64,000 nucleotides of DNA. Origin: Rhizobium sp. Root1212. Its GTDB lineage: Bacteria; Pseudomonadota; Alphaproteobacteria; Rhizobiales; Rhizobiaceae. The stretch is taken from contig NZ_LMDA01000001.1 in the NCBI RefSeq assembly GCF_001424985.1, positions 1,187,599-1,251,598 on the forward strand. The letters run 5' to 3'. Made by a program: the position numbers and the translations under genes. This document shows positions 47,776 to 56,142 of the stretch, piece by piece; position 1 is the first letter of the stretch; every line of letters starts with the position of its first letter. A model generated the notes under the pieces. It did not search any database, had not been told where the DNA came from, and saw only the letters and a program-made list of their open reading frames with translations.

Positions 47776-49713
47776 TCAAGCCGCCTTCGTCTCTCCCAGC
47801 CCCTGCCACAGATCGACAAGCGCCTTGAAGCGGCCGGCCATGTCGGCGATGGCCTGCTCATCATCCATGGAGCCGGAAAGCCAGGCTTTGGCGGCATCGG
47901 CGAAGATGGTGCGGCCGACGGCGAAACCGCGGACGGTGCGGGCGCTCCTGGCGGCGGCGAAACCTTCCTTCAGCACTTCGTAGGGGGCTTCCAGTCCGAG
48001 GAGAACGACGCCGCGGCAGAGCGGATCGCGGGTTTCGATCACCCCGTCGATGGCGGCCCAGGCGGCGCGGCTGGCCTGCGGCTCCAGCTTCCACCAATCC
48101 GGCTTCAGGCCGGCATCGTAAAGCTCGGTCAAAGCGCGGGCGGCGGTATCGTCCTGAAGCGGGCCGTGCTTGCTGGCGATGATTTCGATCAGGATTTCGC
48201 GGCCGACTTTCCGGGCAGCCTCGAAGGCGGAGCGGAGCTTGGCGATCTGGGCGGCCTTCAGGTCGGCCGGATCGTCCGGGTGGTAGAAGCTCAGAACCTT
48301 AATGCAATGATCAATGGGCCAGTCGATCAGGCGGCTGCCGAGATCCTGGCTGAATTCGAATTGCAGCGGCCGGGAGCCGGGCAATTCGATCGGCTTGCCG
48401 ATCCAGAAATCGCGGTTCTTCGAAGCGGCGAACAGGGCGTCGCGGCCATACTTGTCATCGAGCAGCATGCCGAAGCCGGGGCGGCCGGCGGCGATGCGCT
48501 CGGCGGCCTTGACGGCGAGGACCTTGAAGGCCGGGATGCGGGCGAGCTTTTCGGCGTCACCGGCGGCCAGTTCTTCGAGCTGGAGACGGTGATCGATGGC
48601 GAGCGCCATCAGAACCGGGATGTCGCGGCGGCGGGTGGTGGCCCAGTGGACGTGGTTGATCGCCTCGTCCTTGCGCAGCGCCTTTTCCTTGCTGCCGTTT
48701 TCGAGGAAGAACTGCAGTTCTGTCCAGGTCGGGATTTCCGGGGCGCAGAGAAGACGGGAGACGGCGAAGGCGCCGCAGGCATTGGCCCAGGTGGCAGAGG
48801 TCGCATGGGGCTCGCCGCGCAACCAGCCGCGCAGGAAACCGGACATGAAGGCATCGCCCGCGCCGAGGACGTTATAGACCTCGATCGGGAAGCCCTTGCC
48901 GACGATGCCCTGTTCCAGATCGTCCGGCACCGGGCCGTCATAGACGATGCAACCCATCGGGCCGCGCTTCAGGACGATGGTGGCGGAGGAGTTGGCGCGG
49001 ATGGTCTTGAGGGCCGAGAGCAGGTCCTGTTCGCCCGAGGCGATCAGCACTTCCTCTTCGGTGCCGACGATCAGGTCGCACTCGGCGAGCACCGTCTTCA
49101 GGTGCGCGGAAACACGCTCGGAGGCGATGTAGCGGTTGTCGCCGGCATCGTGGCCGGCGAGGCCCCAGAGGTTCGGCCGGTAATCGATATCGAAGACGAT
49201 CTTGCCGCCGTTCGCCTTGGCGATGCGCATCGCCTTGCGTTGGGCGGCATCGGTGTTCGGCTTGGAGAAATGCGTGCCGGTGACGAGGATGGCGCGGGAG
49301 GAACGGATGAAGGCTTCGTCGATATCGTCTTCGCACAAGGCATTGTCGGCGCAGTTGTCGCGGTAGAACAGCAGCGGGAAGGAATGGTCGCTTTCGACCG
49401 AGAGGATGGCCAGTGCCGTCAGACGTTCGGGATCGGTGACGATGCCGGCGGTTTCGACGCCCTCGCGCGCGAGTTGCTCGCGGATGAAGCGGCCCATCTG
49501 CTCCTTGCCGACGCGGGTGACGAGGGCGGATTTCAGGCCCAGACGGGCGGTGCCGACGGAGATATTGGTCGGGCAGCCGCCGACGGACTTGGCGAAGCTT
49601 GCCACATCCTCCAGCCGCGTGCCGATCTGCTGGCCGTAGAGGTCGACGGAGGCGCGGCCGATCGTGATGATATCGAGCGTCCTATCGGTCGCGGCGCTGT
49701 TCGTCTGGCCCAT
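47776..49713 (-). CDS. iolC: Bifunctional 5-dehydro-2-deoxygluconokinase / DUF2090 aldolase-like protein
   Basis: 645 residues: an N-terminal PfkB/ribokinase domain (1-330; GRASVDLYGQQIG, VGGCPTNISVGTARLG, NVLGAGDAFMSGFLRG with the catalytic Asp) phosphorylates 5-dehydro-2-deoxygluconate. A C-terminal DUF2090 TIM-barrel (from about 345; LALAIDHR...) resembles fructose-bisphosphate aldolases and may perform the next cleavage (the IolJ step). This fusion is standard in rhizobia. GGAGG before the ATG at 49713 fixes the start. The promoter and operator lie just upstream. Confidence 0.95.
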   Translation of the reverse strand: MGQTNSAATDRTLDIITIGRASVDLYGQQIGTRLEDVASFAKSVGGCPTNISVGTARLGLKSALVTRVGKEQMGRFIREQLAREGVETAGIVTDPERLTALAILSVESDHSFPLLFYRDNCADNALCEDDIDEAFIRSSRAILVTGTHFSKPNTDAAQRKAMRIAKANGGKIVFDIDYRPNLWGLAGHDAGDNRYIASERVSAHLKTVLAECDLIVGTEEEVLIASGEQDLLSALKTIRANSSATIVLKRGPMGCIVYDGPVPDDLEQGIVGKGFPIEVYNVLGAGDAFMSGFLRGWLRGEPHATSATWANACGAFAVSRLLCAPEIPTWTELQFFLENGSKEKALRKDEAINHVHWATTRRRDIPVLMALAIDHRLQLEELAAGDAEKLARIPAFKVLAVKAAERIAAGRPGFGMLLDDKYGRDALFAASKNRDFWIGKPIELPGSRPLQFEFSQDLGSRLIDWPIDHCIKVLSFYHPDDPADLKAAQIAKLRSAFEAARKVGREILIEIIASKHGPLQDDTAARALTELYDAGLKPDWWKLEPQASRAAWAAIDGVIETRDPLCRGVVLLGLEAPYEVLKEGFAAARSARTVRGFAVGRTIFADAAKAWLSGSMDDEQAIADMAGRFKALVDLWQGLGETKAA

Positions 49714-49745
49714 GGCTTCCTCCCGGCAGTCTGACATTGGCCGAT

Positions 49746-49791
49746 ATGAAACGTAAATTCCGATGTTAAGTCAATATGGAATTTTCATTCC
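49746..49791 (-). promoter_or_regulatory. iolC promoter with IolR operator
   Basis: GGAA-TTTTCA-TTCC (49778-49791) fits the palindrome GGAA-N6-TTCC recalled for Sinorhizobium IolR. Directly beside it, on the minus strand, lies TTGACT (49769-49774) as a -35, and 17 bases further TTTCAT (49746-49751) as a possible -10. A second half-match, GGAA-TTTACG-TTTC, sits between them. The operator overlaps the end of iolR. Confidence 0.7.
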
Positions 49792-49793
49792 AT

Positions 49794-50633
49794 TCATTTC
49801 AAGGCGATCTGCTGGCGCTTTTCGGCCACGGCGACGGTGAGCGCCATGGCAAAGGCCATGCTGGCGGAGAGCGAGCGGAAGCCCGCATGATCGGCCTCGG
49901 CGAGTTCGAACCAGACGGCGGAGAATTCCGCGAGCGGGGAGAACACCGAATCGGTCAGGGATACGACGGGAATACCTTTTTCGGCGACGGTCCGGGCCTG
50001 GCCGACCGTCTCGGCCGCGTAAGGGGAAAAGCTGACGGCGAAGGCTGCATCGCCCTCGCCCGCGAAAGCCAGCATGTCGTCATCGATACCGGCGGCGGTG
50101 CCGACGAGTTGGCAGCGGATCTTCAGCTTGCCGAAGGCATAGGCCATGTAGCTGGTGATCGGATAGGCGCGGCGCTTGGCGATGAGATAGATGGTCGAGG
50201 CATTGGCAAGGACGCTCACAGCCTTATCGAAGCGGACGGGATCGATGGCGGAGGTCAAAGCATCCAGCGAATTGTGGGCGGCGGCGGTGAAGCCGTTGAG
50301 GATGGCGCCGCTTTCAAGCTCGTCATGGCCCTTTTCCGCCAGCGCCCGTAGGCGCTCGTCATAGCCGGGAGCACGCTCGCGCAGCCGCGCGCGAAAAATC
50401 TGCTGCAGGCTGGAAAAGCCTTCGAAGCCGAAATGCTGGGCGAAACGCACCAGCGTCGAGGGCTGGACATCGGCCGAAACCGCGATGCTCGCGGCGGTAC
50501 CGAAGGCGATCTCGTCCGGGTTATCAAGCGCATAGGCGGCCACCTGTTTCAGCCGCTTCGGCAGCACCGCCTTGCGCTGGAGGATGGCCGCCTTCAAGGC
50601 CTCGAAATCCTGCGGGACCTGTTCGTCGCTCAT
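49794..50633 (-). CDS. iolR: RpiR-type repressor of inositol catabolism
   Basis: 279 residues: an N-terminal RpiR helix-turn-helix (RLKQVAAYALDNPDEIAFGTAASIAVSADVQPSTLVRFAQHFGFEGFSSLQQIFR) and a C-terminal SIS sugar-isomerase-like domain (120-250; STIYLIAKRRAYPITSYMAYAFGKL). The neighbourhood matches the rhizobial iolR-iolCDEB arrangement; the ligand is probably a pathway intermediate. GGGGAAGCG precedes the ATG at 50633. Confidence 0.93.
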   Translation of the reverse strand: MSDEQVPQDFEALKAAILQRKAVLPKRLKQVAAYALDNPDEIAFGTAASIAVSADVQPSTLVRFAQHFGFEGFSSLQQIFRARLRERAPGYDERLRALAEKGHDELESGAILNGFTAAAHNSLDALTSAIDPVRFDKAVSVLANASTIYLIAKRRAYPITSYMAYAFGKLKIRCQLVGTAAGIDDDMLAFAGEGDAAFAVSFSPYAAETVGQARTVAEKGIPVVSLTDSVFSPLAEFSAVWFELAEADHAGFRSLSASMAFAMALTVAVAEKRQQIALK

Positions 50634-50687
50634 CGCTTCCCCTTTTCTCTTCATCGGGGTTTTAGCCGATCGTGATGGAAGAGAACA

Positions 50688-50700
50688 GAATAAACATTCC
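50688..50700. promoter_or_regulatory. Candidate IolR site upstream of iolR
   Basis: The 13-base GAATAAACATTCC is the exact reverse complement of the GGAATGTTTATTC present upstream of the Gfo/Idh gene (51908-51920). It lies 55 bases before the iolR start, suggesting autoregulation. Confidence 0.6.
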
Positions 50701-50717
50701 ATTCGGTGGAAGGCGGC

Positions 50718-51845
50718 CTATGCAATCGTGATCCAGCTGCTGGAGCGGGCCGAGGCATAGCAGGCGGAGACGACCTTCTGGACCTCGTAGCCTTCACGGA
50801 AATCCGTTGCCGGGCGTTTGCCGGTGGCGATGGCGTTCAGGAATTCGTGGGCCTCGATGGCCTTCAGTTCGTTGAAGCCGAGGTGGTGTCCGGCGGCGAC
50901 GCAGAAGGCGCCGTAGGGCGGATGCTCGGGGCCAGCCCAGATGGTGGTGAAGCCGCGGGTGCGGATGTCTTCGCCGGCGCGGAACAGCCGGATTTCGTTC
51001 ATGCGCTCCTGCGAGAAGACGATAGCGCCCTTGGTGCCGTAGATTTCAAAATCATGCTGCATCTTGCGACCGGTGGCGCACCAGTTGGCTTCGAAGCTAC
51101 CGGTCGCGCCGCTTTCAAAGCGGACAAAGGCGCGGGTGATGTCGTCGATCTCTACGGGGCGCATTTCGCTTGCGCCACGGGCGACGGGGCGCTCTTTCAC
51201 CAGTGTCACCGTTTCGGCAAGCACCGAAGAGATCGGCCCGACCAGATGGCGGAAGGAGGCGATGATATGGCTGCCGATATCGGCGAGCGCACCGCCGCCG
51301 CTTAAGGGATCGAGCCGCCAGCCGAAGGGAACGGTGGGGTCGGCCATGAAATCTTCGGCATGGATGCCACGCACCGAGGTTACCCTGCCGATCTCGCCGC
51401 TGTCGATCAGGTCCTTGGCGAGGCTCAGAAGCGGGTTCTTGAGGTAGTTGAAGCCGACCTGGGTGATGACGCCGGCCTTTTCGGTGGCGGCGACGAGTTC
51501 GGCGCATTCGTCCACGGTCGGGGCGAGCGGCTTTTCGCAATAGACATGCTTGCCGTGGGCGATGGCCGCCAATGCCATTTCGCGGTGCAGGAGATTGGGC
51601 GTGGTGATGTCGATGACATCGATTTCGGGATCGGTAAGCAGGCTCTTCCAATCATCCGTCGCCTTGCGGAAGCCGAAATTGCGGCGCGCGGCTTCTGCGG
51701 CCGGCAGGGTGGCATCGGCGATGACGGCGAGGTCAAGCTCGAACGGCAGGGTGAAACTGCGCTGGGCGATGGAAAAACCGAGCGTATGCGCACGCCCCAT
51801 AAAACCCGTGCCGATTAGGCCGACACCGATGCGCTTGCCGCTCAT
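50718..51845 (-). CDS. Gfo/Idh/MocA-family NAD(P)-dependent dehydrogenase of the inositol cluster
   Basis: 375 residues: Rossmann N-domain VGLIGTGFMGRAHT, catalytic YCEKPLAP with Lys 105, and GGGALADIGSH with Asp 189 and His 193, then the GFO/IDH C-terminal beta-sheet domain. It lies at the iol cluster beside iolR, with an iol-type operator upstream, and probably oxidises an inositol isomer or inosose rather than being the main IdhA/IolG. Substrate preference cannot be read from sequence. The start at 51845 has a weak ribosome site. Confidence 0.88.
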   Translation of the reverse strand: MSGKRIGVGLIGTGFMGRAHTLGFSIAQRSFTLPFELDLAVIADATLPAAEAARRNFGFRKATDDWKSLLTDPEIDVIDITTPNLLHREMALAAIAHGKHVYCEKPLAPTVDECAELVAATEKAGVITQVGFNYLKNPLLSLAKDLIDSGEIGRVTSVRGIHAEDFMADPTVPFGWRLDPLSGGGALADIGSHIIASFRHLVGPISSVLAETVTLVKERPVARGASEMRPVEIDDITRAFVRFESGATGSFEANWCATGRKMQHDFEIYGTKGAIVFSQERMNEIRLFRAGEDIRTRGFTTIWAGPEHPPYGAFCVAAGHHLGFNELKAIEAHEFLNAIATGKRPATDFREGYEVQKVVSACYASARSSSWITIA

Positions 51846-51870
51846 TTCATTTCCTCCCGAGGCTTGCCGG

Positions 51871-51921
51871 AACAGAATGAAATGAGAATACCAACTTATG
51901 TCAATATGGAATGTTTATTCG
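51871..51921 (-). promoter_or_regulatory. Promoter and IolR-type operator of the Gfo/Idh gene
   Basis: A 26-base block (51896-51921) matches the iolC operator block (49766-49791) at 22 of 26 positions, including GTCAATATGGAAT. On the minus strand it gives a perfect -35 TTGACA and TTTCAT at about 16-17 bases. The palindrome reads GGAA-TGTTTA-TTCG, one base off the consensus. Confidence 0.65.
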
Positions 51922-52102
51922 ATTATCGAAAGTGCTTCCCACGGACCGCCATCCGCCGCAAAACCGGCTATCTCTTGCTCTCAGCAGACTTCGACCTGAT
52001 CGTTAACGTATTTTTACGGTTTTGCGTTGAATGATCGGATCAAATCATGGTTAACCAACCGTCAATGGCAGCCTGCTTCGTTGCCAATATGGAGTTCCGA
52101 TC

Positions 52103-52945
52103 ATGTGCCGCTGGGCCGCCTACCGCGGGGAACCGCTCTATCTCGAAGAACTGGTGACATCGCCGGCGCATTCGCTGATCGAGCAATCCCATTGCGCCAC
52201 CCGCGCCAAGACGGCCACCAATGGCGACGGCTTCGGCATCGCCTGGTATGGCGATCATCCCGAGCCCGGCCGCTACCGCGATATCCTGCCGGCATGGTCG
52301 GATTGCAACCTGAAGAGCATTGCCCGGCAGATCCGCTCTCCCCTGTTCCTCGCCCATGTGCGCGCCGCAACCGGCGGCGGCACGCGACGCGACAATTGTC
52401 ACCCCTTCGTCCATGGCCGCTGGTCGTTCATGCACAACGGCCAGATCGGCGATTTCGAGCAGTTGCGCCGGCCGATGGAGGCGATGCTCGACAACGATCT
52501 CTACACGTCGCGCACGGGATCGACGGACAGCGAACTCTTGTTCCTGCTGGCGCTACAATTCGGGCTGGAGCACGATCCGCTCGGCGCGATGGCCGAGACG
52601 CTGGCTTTTGTCGAGCGGCTTTCGGAACATCTGGAACTGAAGACGCTGGTGCGCTTCACCGCCGCCTTTTCAGACGGGCACGATCTCTATGCCGTTCGCT
52701 ACGCTTCCGACTGGCGGGCGCCGACGCTTTATGCGGCACCGATGGGGCCGAGTGGCGGCTACTGCCTGGTTTCAGAGCCACTGAACGACGACGACAATGC
52801 CTGGGTGGAAATTCCCGATGGCACCGCCGTCATCGTCGGCGAAAATGGGGTCGATGTGCGTTTGTTCGGCACCGGCGGGCGCGATGCCAGCCCACGGACG
52901 CAGCACGCCGTATCCAACAACCGGACCTTCTCACGCAAAATGTGA
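52103..52945 (+). CDS. Class II glutamine amidotransferase (YafJ/EgtC type)
   Basis: 280 residues of an Ntn-hydrolase glutaminase domain without a fused synthetase: Met-Cys start, where Cys2 becomes the nucleophile after Met removal, TATNGDGFGIAWYG, FLAHVRAATGGG (Arg/anion site), CHPFVHGRWSFMHNGQIGDFE and TGSTDSELLF. The family hydrolyses gamma-glutamyl amides; relatives act in ergothioneine synthesis but no egt genes are here. GGAG lies eight bases before the ATG. It converges with coaBC and overlaps its 3' end by 15 bases. Confidence 0.9.
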   Translation: MCRWAAYRGEPLYLEELVTSPAHSLIEQSHCATRAKTATNGDGFGIAWYGDHPEPGRYRDILPAWSDCNLKSIARQIRSPLFLAHVRAATGGGTRRDNCHPFVHGRWSFMHNGQIGDFEQLRRPMEAMLDNDLYTSRTGSTDSELLFLLALQFGLEHDPLGAMAETLAFVERLSEHLELKTLVRFTAAFSDGHDLYAVRYASDWRAPTLYAAPMGPSGGYCLVSEPLNDDDNAWVEIPDGTAVIVGENGVDVRLFGTGGRDASPRTQHAVSNNRTFSRKM

Positions 52946-54136
52946 GGCGATCAGCCGGGCGATTTTTTCCGCCACGGCCTGCTTGTCCATGTCCGGCCAG
53001 TCCTCGTCGCCGGCCTTGCCGATGATTTTTACCCGGTTGCGGTCGCCGCCCATGATCCCGGTTTCCGGCGAGACGTCGTTGGCGATGATGTAATCGGCGC
53101 CCTTGCGCTCCAATTTGGAGCGGCCGTTTTCCGCGACATTCTGGGTTTCGGCGGCAAAGCCGACGACGAGCTTCGGGCGCTTGGCGTGGTGGCCGATGGT
53201 TTTGAGGATATCCGGGTTTTCAGCCAAGATGAGCGGCGGAGGGGCTTCGCCGGGCTGTTTCTTGATCTTGTTGCCGGCGGCGGACGCCACGCGCCAGTCG
53301 GCAACGGCGGCGACCATGACGGCGATATCGGCCGGGAGATTTGCCAGCACGGCGTCGCGCATCTCTTCGGCACGCTCGACATGGATGGTTTTGACGCCCT
53401 TCGGATCGGGGATGGTGACGGGGCCGGAGACCAGCGTCACCGCAGCGCCGAGCCGCGCCAGTTCCGTGGCGATGGCGTGGCCCTGCTTGCCGGAGGAGCG
53501 ATTGGCGATATAGCGCACCGGATCGATCGGCTCATGGGTAGGGCCGGAGGTGACGATGGCCTTTTTGCCGGCGAGCGGCTTGTCGCCGGTATCGAGCAGC
53601 GCCTCGACGGCGGCGACGATGTCCAGCGGTTCGGCCATGCGGCCTTCGCCCTTCTCGCCGCTTTCGGCCATCTCGCCGGAGGCGGGGCCGACGAAGTGGA
53701 TGCCGTCGCTGAAGAGCGTCGCATGGTTGCGGCGGGTGGCGGGGTGCGTCCACATCTTCGGGTTCATGGCGGGGGCGATCAGCACCGGGCGATCGGTGGC
53801 GAGCAGGATGGTGGAGGCGAGATCGTCGGCATGGCCGTTTGCCATCTTGGCCATCAGGTCTGCCGTTGCAGGCGCAATCAGGATGAGATCGCAATCGCGG
53901 GCAAGGCGGATATGGCCGACATCCTGCTCGTCTTCGCGGGAGAAAAGCTCGGTGAACACCTTGTCTGCCGCCAGCGCGCCCACCGCAAGCGGCGTGACGA
54001 AGGCCTGCGCGCCCGCCGTCATCACCGGGCGGACCGAGGCGCCGCGTTCCCGCAGACGCCGGATCAGATCGAGGCTTTTGTAGGCCGCGATGCCGCCGGA
54101 GATGATGAGGAGAATGCGTTTTCCCTGAAGGATCAT
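52931..54136 (-). CDS. coaBC: Bifunctional phosphopantothenoylcysteine decarboxylase/synthetase
   Basis: Coenzyme A synthesis, two steps. The N-terminal flavoprotein CoaC domain (1-180; ISGGIAAYKSLDLIRRL, RLARDCDLILIAPATADLMAKMANG, PAMNPKMWTHPATRRN) decarboxylates phosphopantothenoylcysteine. The C-terminal CoaB domain (190-401; VTSGPTHEPIDPVRYIANRSSGKQGHAIA, VAAVADWRVA, YIIANDV) ligates cysteine to phosphopantothenate using CTP. The 401 residues are of normal length. In rhizobia it is usually near ubiB and dut; dut is about 18 kb away here. Confidence 0.96.
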   Translation of the reverse strand: MILQGKRILLIISGGIAAYKSLDLIRRLRERGASVRPVMTAGAQAFVTPLAVGALAADKVFTELFSREDEQDVGHIRLARDCDLILIAPATADLMAKMANGHADDLASTILLATDRPVLIAPAMNPKMWTHPATRRNHATLFSDGIHFVGPASGEMAESGEKGEGRMAEPLDIVAAVEALLDTGDKPLAGKKAIVTSGPTHEPIDPVRYIANRSSGKQGHAIATELARLGAAVTLVSGPVTIPDPKGVKTIHVERAEEMRDAVLANLPADIAVMVAAVADWRVASAAGNKIKKQPGEAPPPLILAENPDILKTIGHHAKRPKLVVGFAAETQNVAENGRSKLERKGADYIIANDVSPETGIMGGDRNRVKIIGKAGDEDWPDMDKQAVAEKIARLIASHFA

Positions 54137-54198
54137 GGTTCTATCCGATATGGCAGGCCTTACAGCCGAACCCTATTGCATGGTCAATCCAGAGGCAA

Positions 54199-55851
54199 TC
54201 ATTGGTATTTTGCGCGCTGGGCGATGAAATAATCCCTCAGTCGGGAAATTTCCTCCGGCGGCATGGTTGGGGTTGTTACCGCCACCCAGCCGTCGAGATA
54301 GTTCTCCGGGGCATAGACATGGCCGTGCCCCATGGGCGTGGTGGTGGCGAGCGCGATATCCAAGCCGAGCTGAAGCGCGGTGATGACGGGATACCATCGC
54401 AGCTCCGGCGAGACATCCGGTCCGCGCGGCGTCTTCATCCAGTCCGGTTCGCGATAGAAGGCGTTCTCCTTGAAGAAGACGATGGGGTCGCTGGCATATT
54501 GCAGATAGACGATGCGCATCGGCCCCCATGTCGCGCCGGGAATATCTAGCGCATTCTTCTGCGCGGTGAAGCGGATGACCGAGCCATCGCCGAAGCGCGG
54601 CAGCCACGCGGGCGTGCCTTCCACACGATTGGCGGTTGCCGAGATCCAGCCGGCGCTCGGGAAGGGCGGACCGGCCCAGAAAGCGCCCTGCGGCGGATCG
54701 CCGATGACATCTATGAGCTGCATCGAGCGGGCGGAATTCAACGCGCCGAGGCTGAGGCCGTGAAGATAGAGGCGCGGCCGCCTGTCCTTCGGCAGCGTCG
54801 TCCAATAGCCGTAGACGGCGCGGAAAAGGGCGGTGCCGCTTTCCTGGCCGTAGCTCGGCTCGACCAGCAGGGAAAGCCAGCTGGCGAGATAGGAATATTG
54901 CAGGCCGACGCTCGCGACATCGCCGTCGTGGAGATAGTCGAGTGGGTCCATGGCGGCGGGGTCCATCCAGCCGGTGCCGGTCGGCATGGTGACGACGAGG
55001 ATCGAACGGTCGAAGGCGCCGACGCGCTTCATTTCCGCAAGCGCCAGGGCGGCGCGCTCTTCTGCCGTTTCGGCAGCGTCGAGGCCGACATAGACGCGGA
55101 TCGGCTCCTTCGCCTCATGGCCGGTAACGGCGGTGATATCCTTGGCCGTCGGGCCGGAGGAAACGAATTCGCGGCCGCGGAAGCCGAGATCCTGCCAGGC
55201 GATCAGCGAAGCGGCGCTGCCGGTCTTCATCGGATCGGCGGGCGGGGCGACATCGGCATCGACAAGAGAATCGAGTTCGCGGAAGGAGGAATCCGCCATC
55301 CTGAGCGCGGCTTTCAGGAGAACGCCGTCGGCGACGGTCCAGACGAGGACCAGAACAGCAAAGGCGCCGACGACACGGGAGAGCGGGCGGGTGCTGTAGG
55401 GCTCGATCCTGGCGGAGAGATAGCGGAACGCCCTGAGGCAGAGCCGCGCCAGAAGCAGAACGATGAGAAAGACCAGCACCGTGACAACAACCAGCGAGAT
55501 CGGCTCGACGCTCTGCACCGGCGGCATGTTCATCAGCGCACGGATGGAATTCTGCCAGTGGCTGGCATTCCAGAAGGACAGGACCGTCAGAAAAAGGGCG
55601 GCGGCGCAGGCGAGGTCGCCGACGATCAGCACGCGGCGGCTTTGGGGGACGGGCAGCTCCAGATAGCGCCAGAACCAGAGGGCGAGAATGCCGAAGCCAT
55701 AGCCGAGAGAAAGAAGCAAGCCCGACAGCACACCCTGCAGCAGGTAAGGGCGCGGGATGAGGCTCGGCGTCAGCGAGGCGGCGAGAAACAGGAGACCGAT
55801 GAACAGGCCGATTCTGGAAAGCGCCAGTCTGTCTCTGAAAGCATTCACCAC
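54199..55851 (-). CDS. Membrane-anchored alpha/beta-hydrolase (Abhydrolase_9)
   Basis: 550 residues: four or five N-terminal membrane segments (20-200; LFIGLLFLAASLTPSLIPRP is the Abhydrolase_9_N start) then a cytoplasmic or periplasmic hydrolase domain with LHGLSLGALNSA (nucleophile elbow G-L-S-L-G) and MGHGHVYAPENYLDGWVAV near the end (likely His). A GTG at 55851 has GGAGG nine bases upstream and is preferred to an upstream TTG at 55908. No substrate is known for this family. Confidence 0.83.
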   Translation of the reverse strand: MVNAFRDRLALSRIGLFIGLLFLAASLTPSLIPRPYLLQGVLSGLLLSLGYGFGILALWFWRYLELPVPQSRRVLIVGDLACAAALFLTVLSFWNASHWQNSIRALMNMPPVQSVEPISLVVVTVLVFLIVLLLARLCLRAFRYLSARIEPYSTRPLSRVVGAFAVLVLVWTVADGVLLKAALRMADSSFRELDSLVDADVAPPADPMKTGSAASLIAWQDLGFRGREFVSSGPTAKDITAVTGHEAKEPIRVYVGLDAAETAEERAALALAEMKRVGAFDRSILVVTMPTGTGWMDPAAMDPLDYLHDGDVASVGLQYSYLASWLSLLVEPSYGQESGTALFRAVYGYWTTLPKDRRPRLYLHGLSLGALNSARSMQLIDVIGDPPQGAFWAGPPFPSAGWISATANRVEGTPAWLPRFGDGSVIRFTAQKNALDIPGATWGPMRIVYLQYASDPIVFFKENAFYREPDWMKTPRGPDVSPELRWYPVITALQLGLDIALATTTPMGHGHVYAPENYLDGWVAVTTPTMPPEEISRLRDYFIAQRAKYQ

Positions 55852-55947
55852 TCTGTCCCACCTCCGGTCCTTCAGCTTCAATGAAAGGGGCGCGGGGCAT
55901 CGTGTCAACGTGTGCCATTCCGGTTCGGTCGCAGGGGTTCATTCACC

Positions 55948-56142
55948 ATGATGGTGAGCCGTCCGATTCTGTGGCTACATTTTGACGTTCATTTGGCTAG
56001 AATCGTTCGAATGACGATGCGCTTGAAATATCTGCTGATCGCCGTCTGCATCTCGGTGATGATGTGGGTGGGCATTATCAACGGCGTTGCGTGGTACGCC
56101 AGCGACGGGACCGACGACAGCTACACCGCCAGTCCTCACTAG
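55948..56142 (+). CDS. Putative small membrane protein (64 aa)
   Basis: A possible 64-residue protein with one hydrophobic segment, LLIAVCISVMMWVGIINGVAWYA, and a short polar tail ending TASPH. AGGGG lies ten bases before the ATG at 55948; a shorter start at 56011 lacks a ribosome site. Its stop abuts the macB stop. No family is recognised; the short length makes chance coding possible. Confidence 0.4.
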   Translation: MMVSRPILWLHFDVHLARIVRMTMRLKYLLIAVCISVMMWVGIINGVAWYASDGTDDSYTASPH

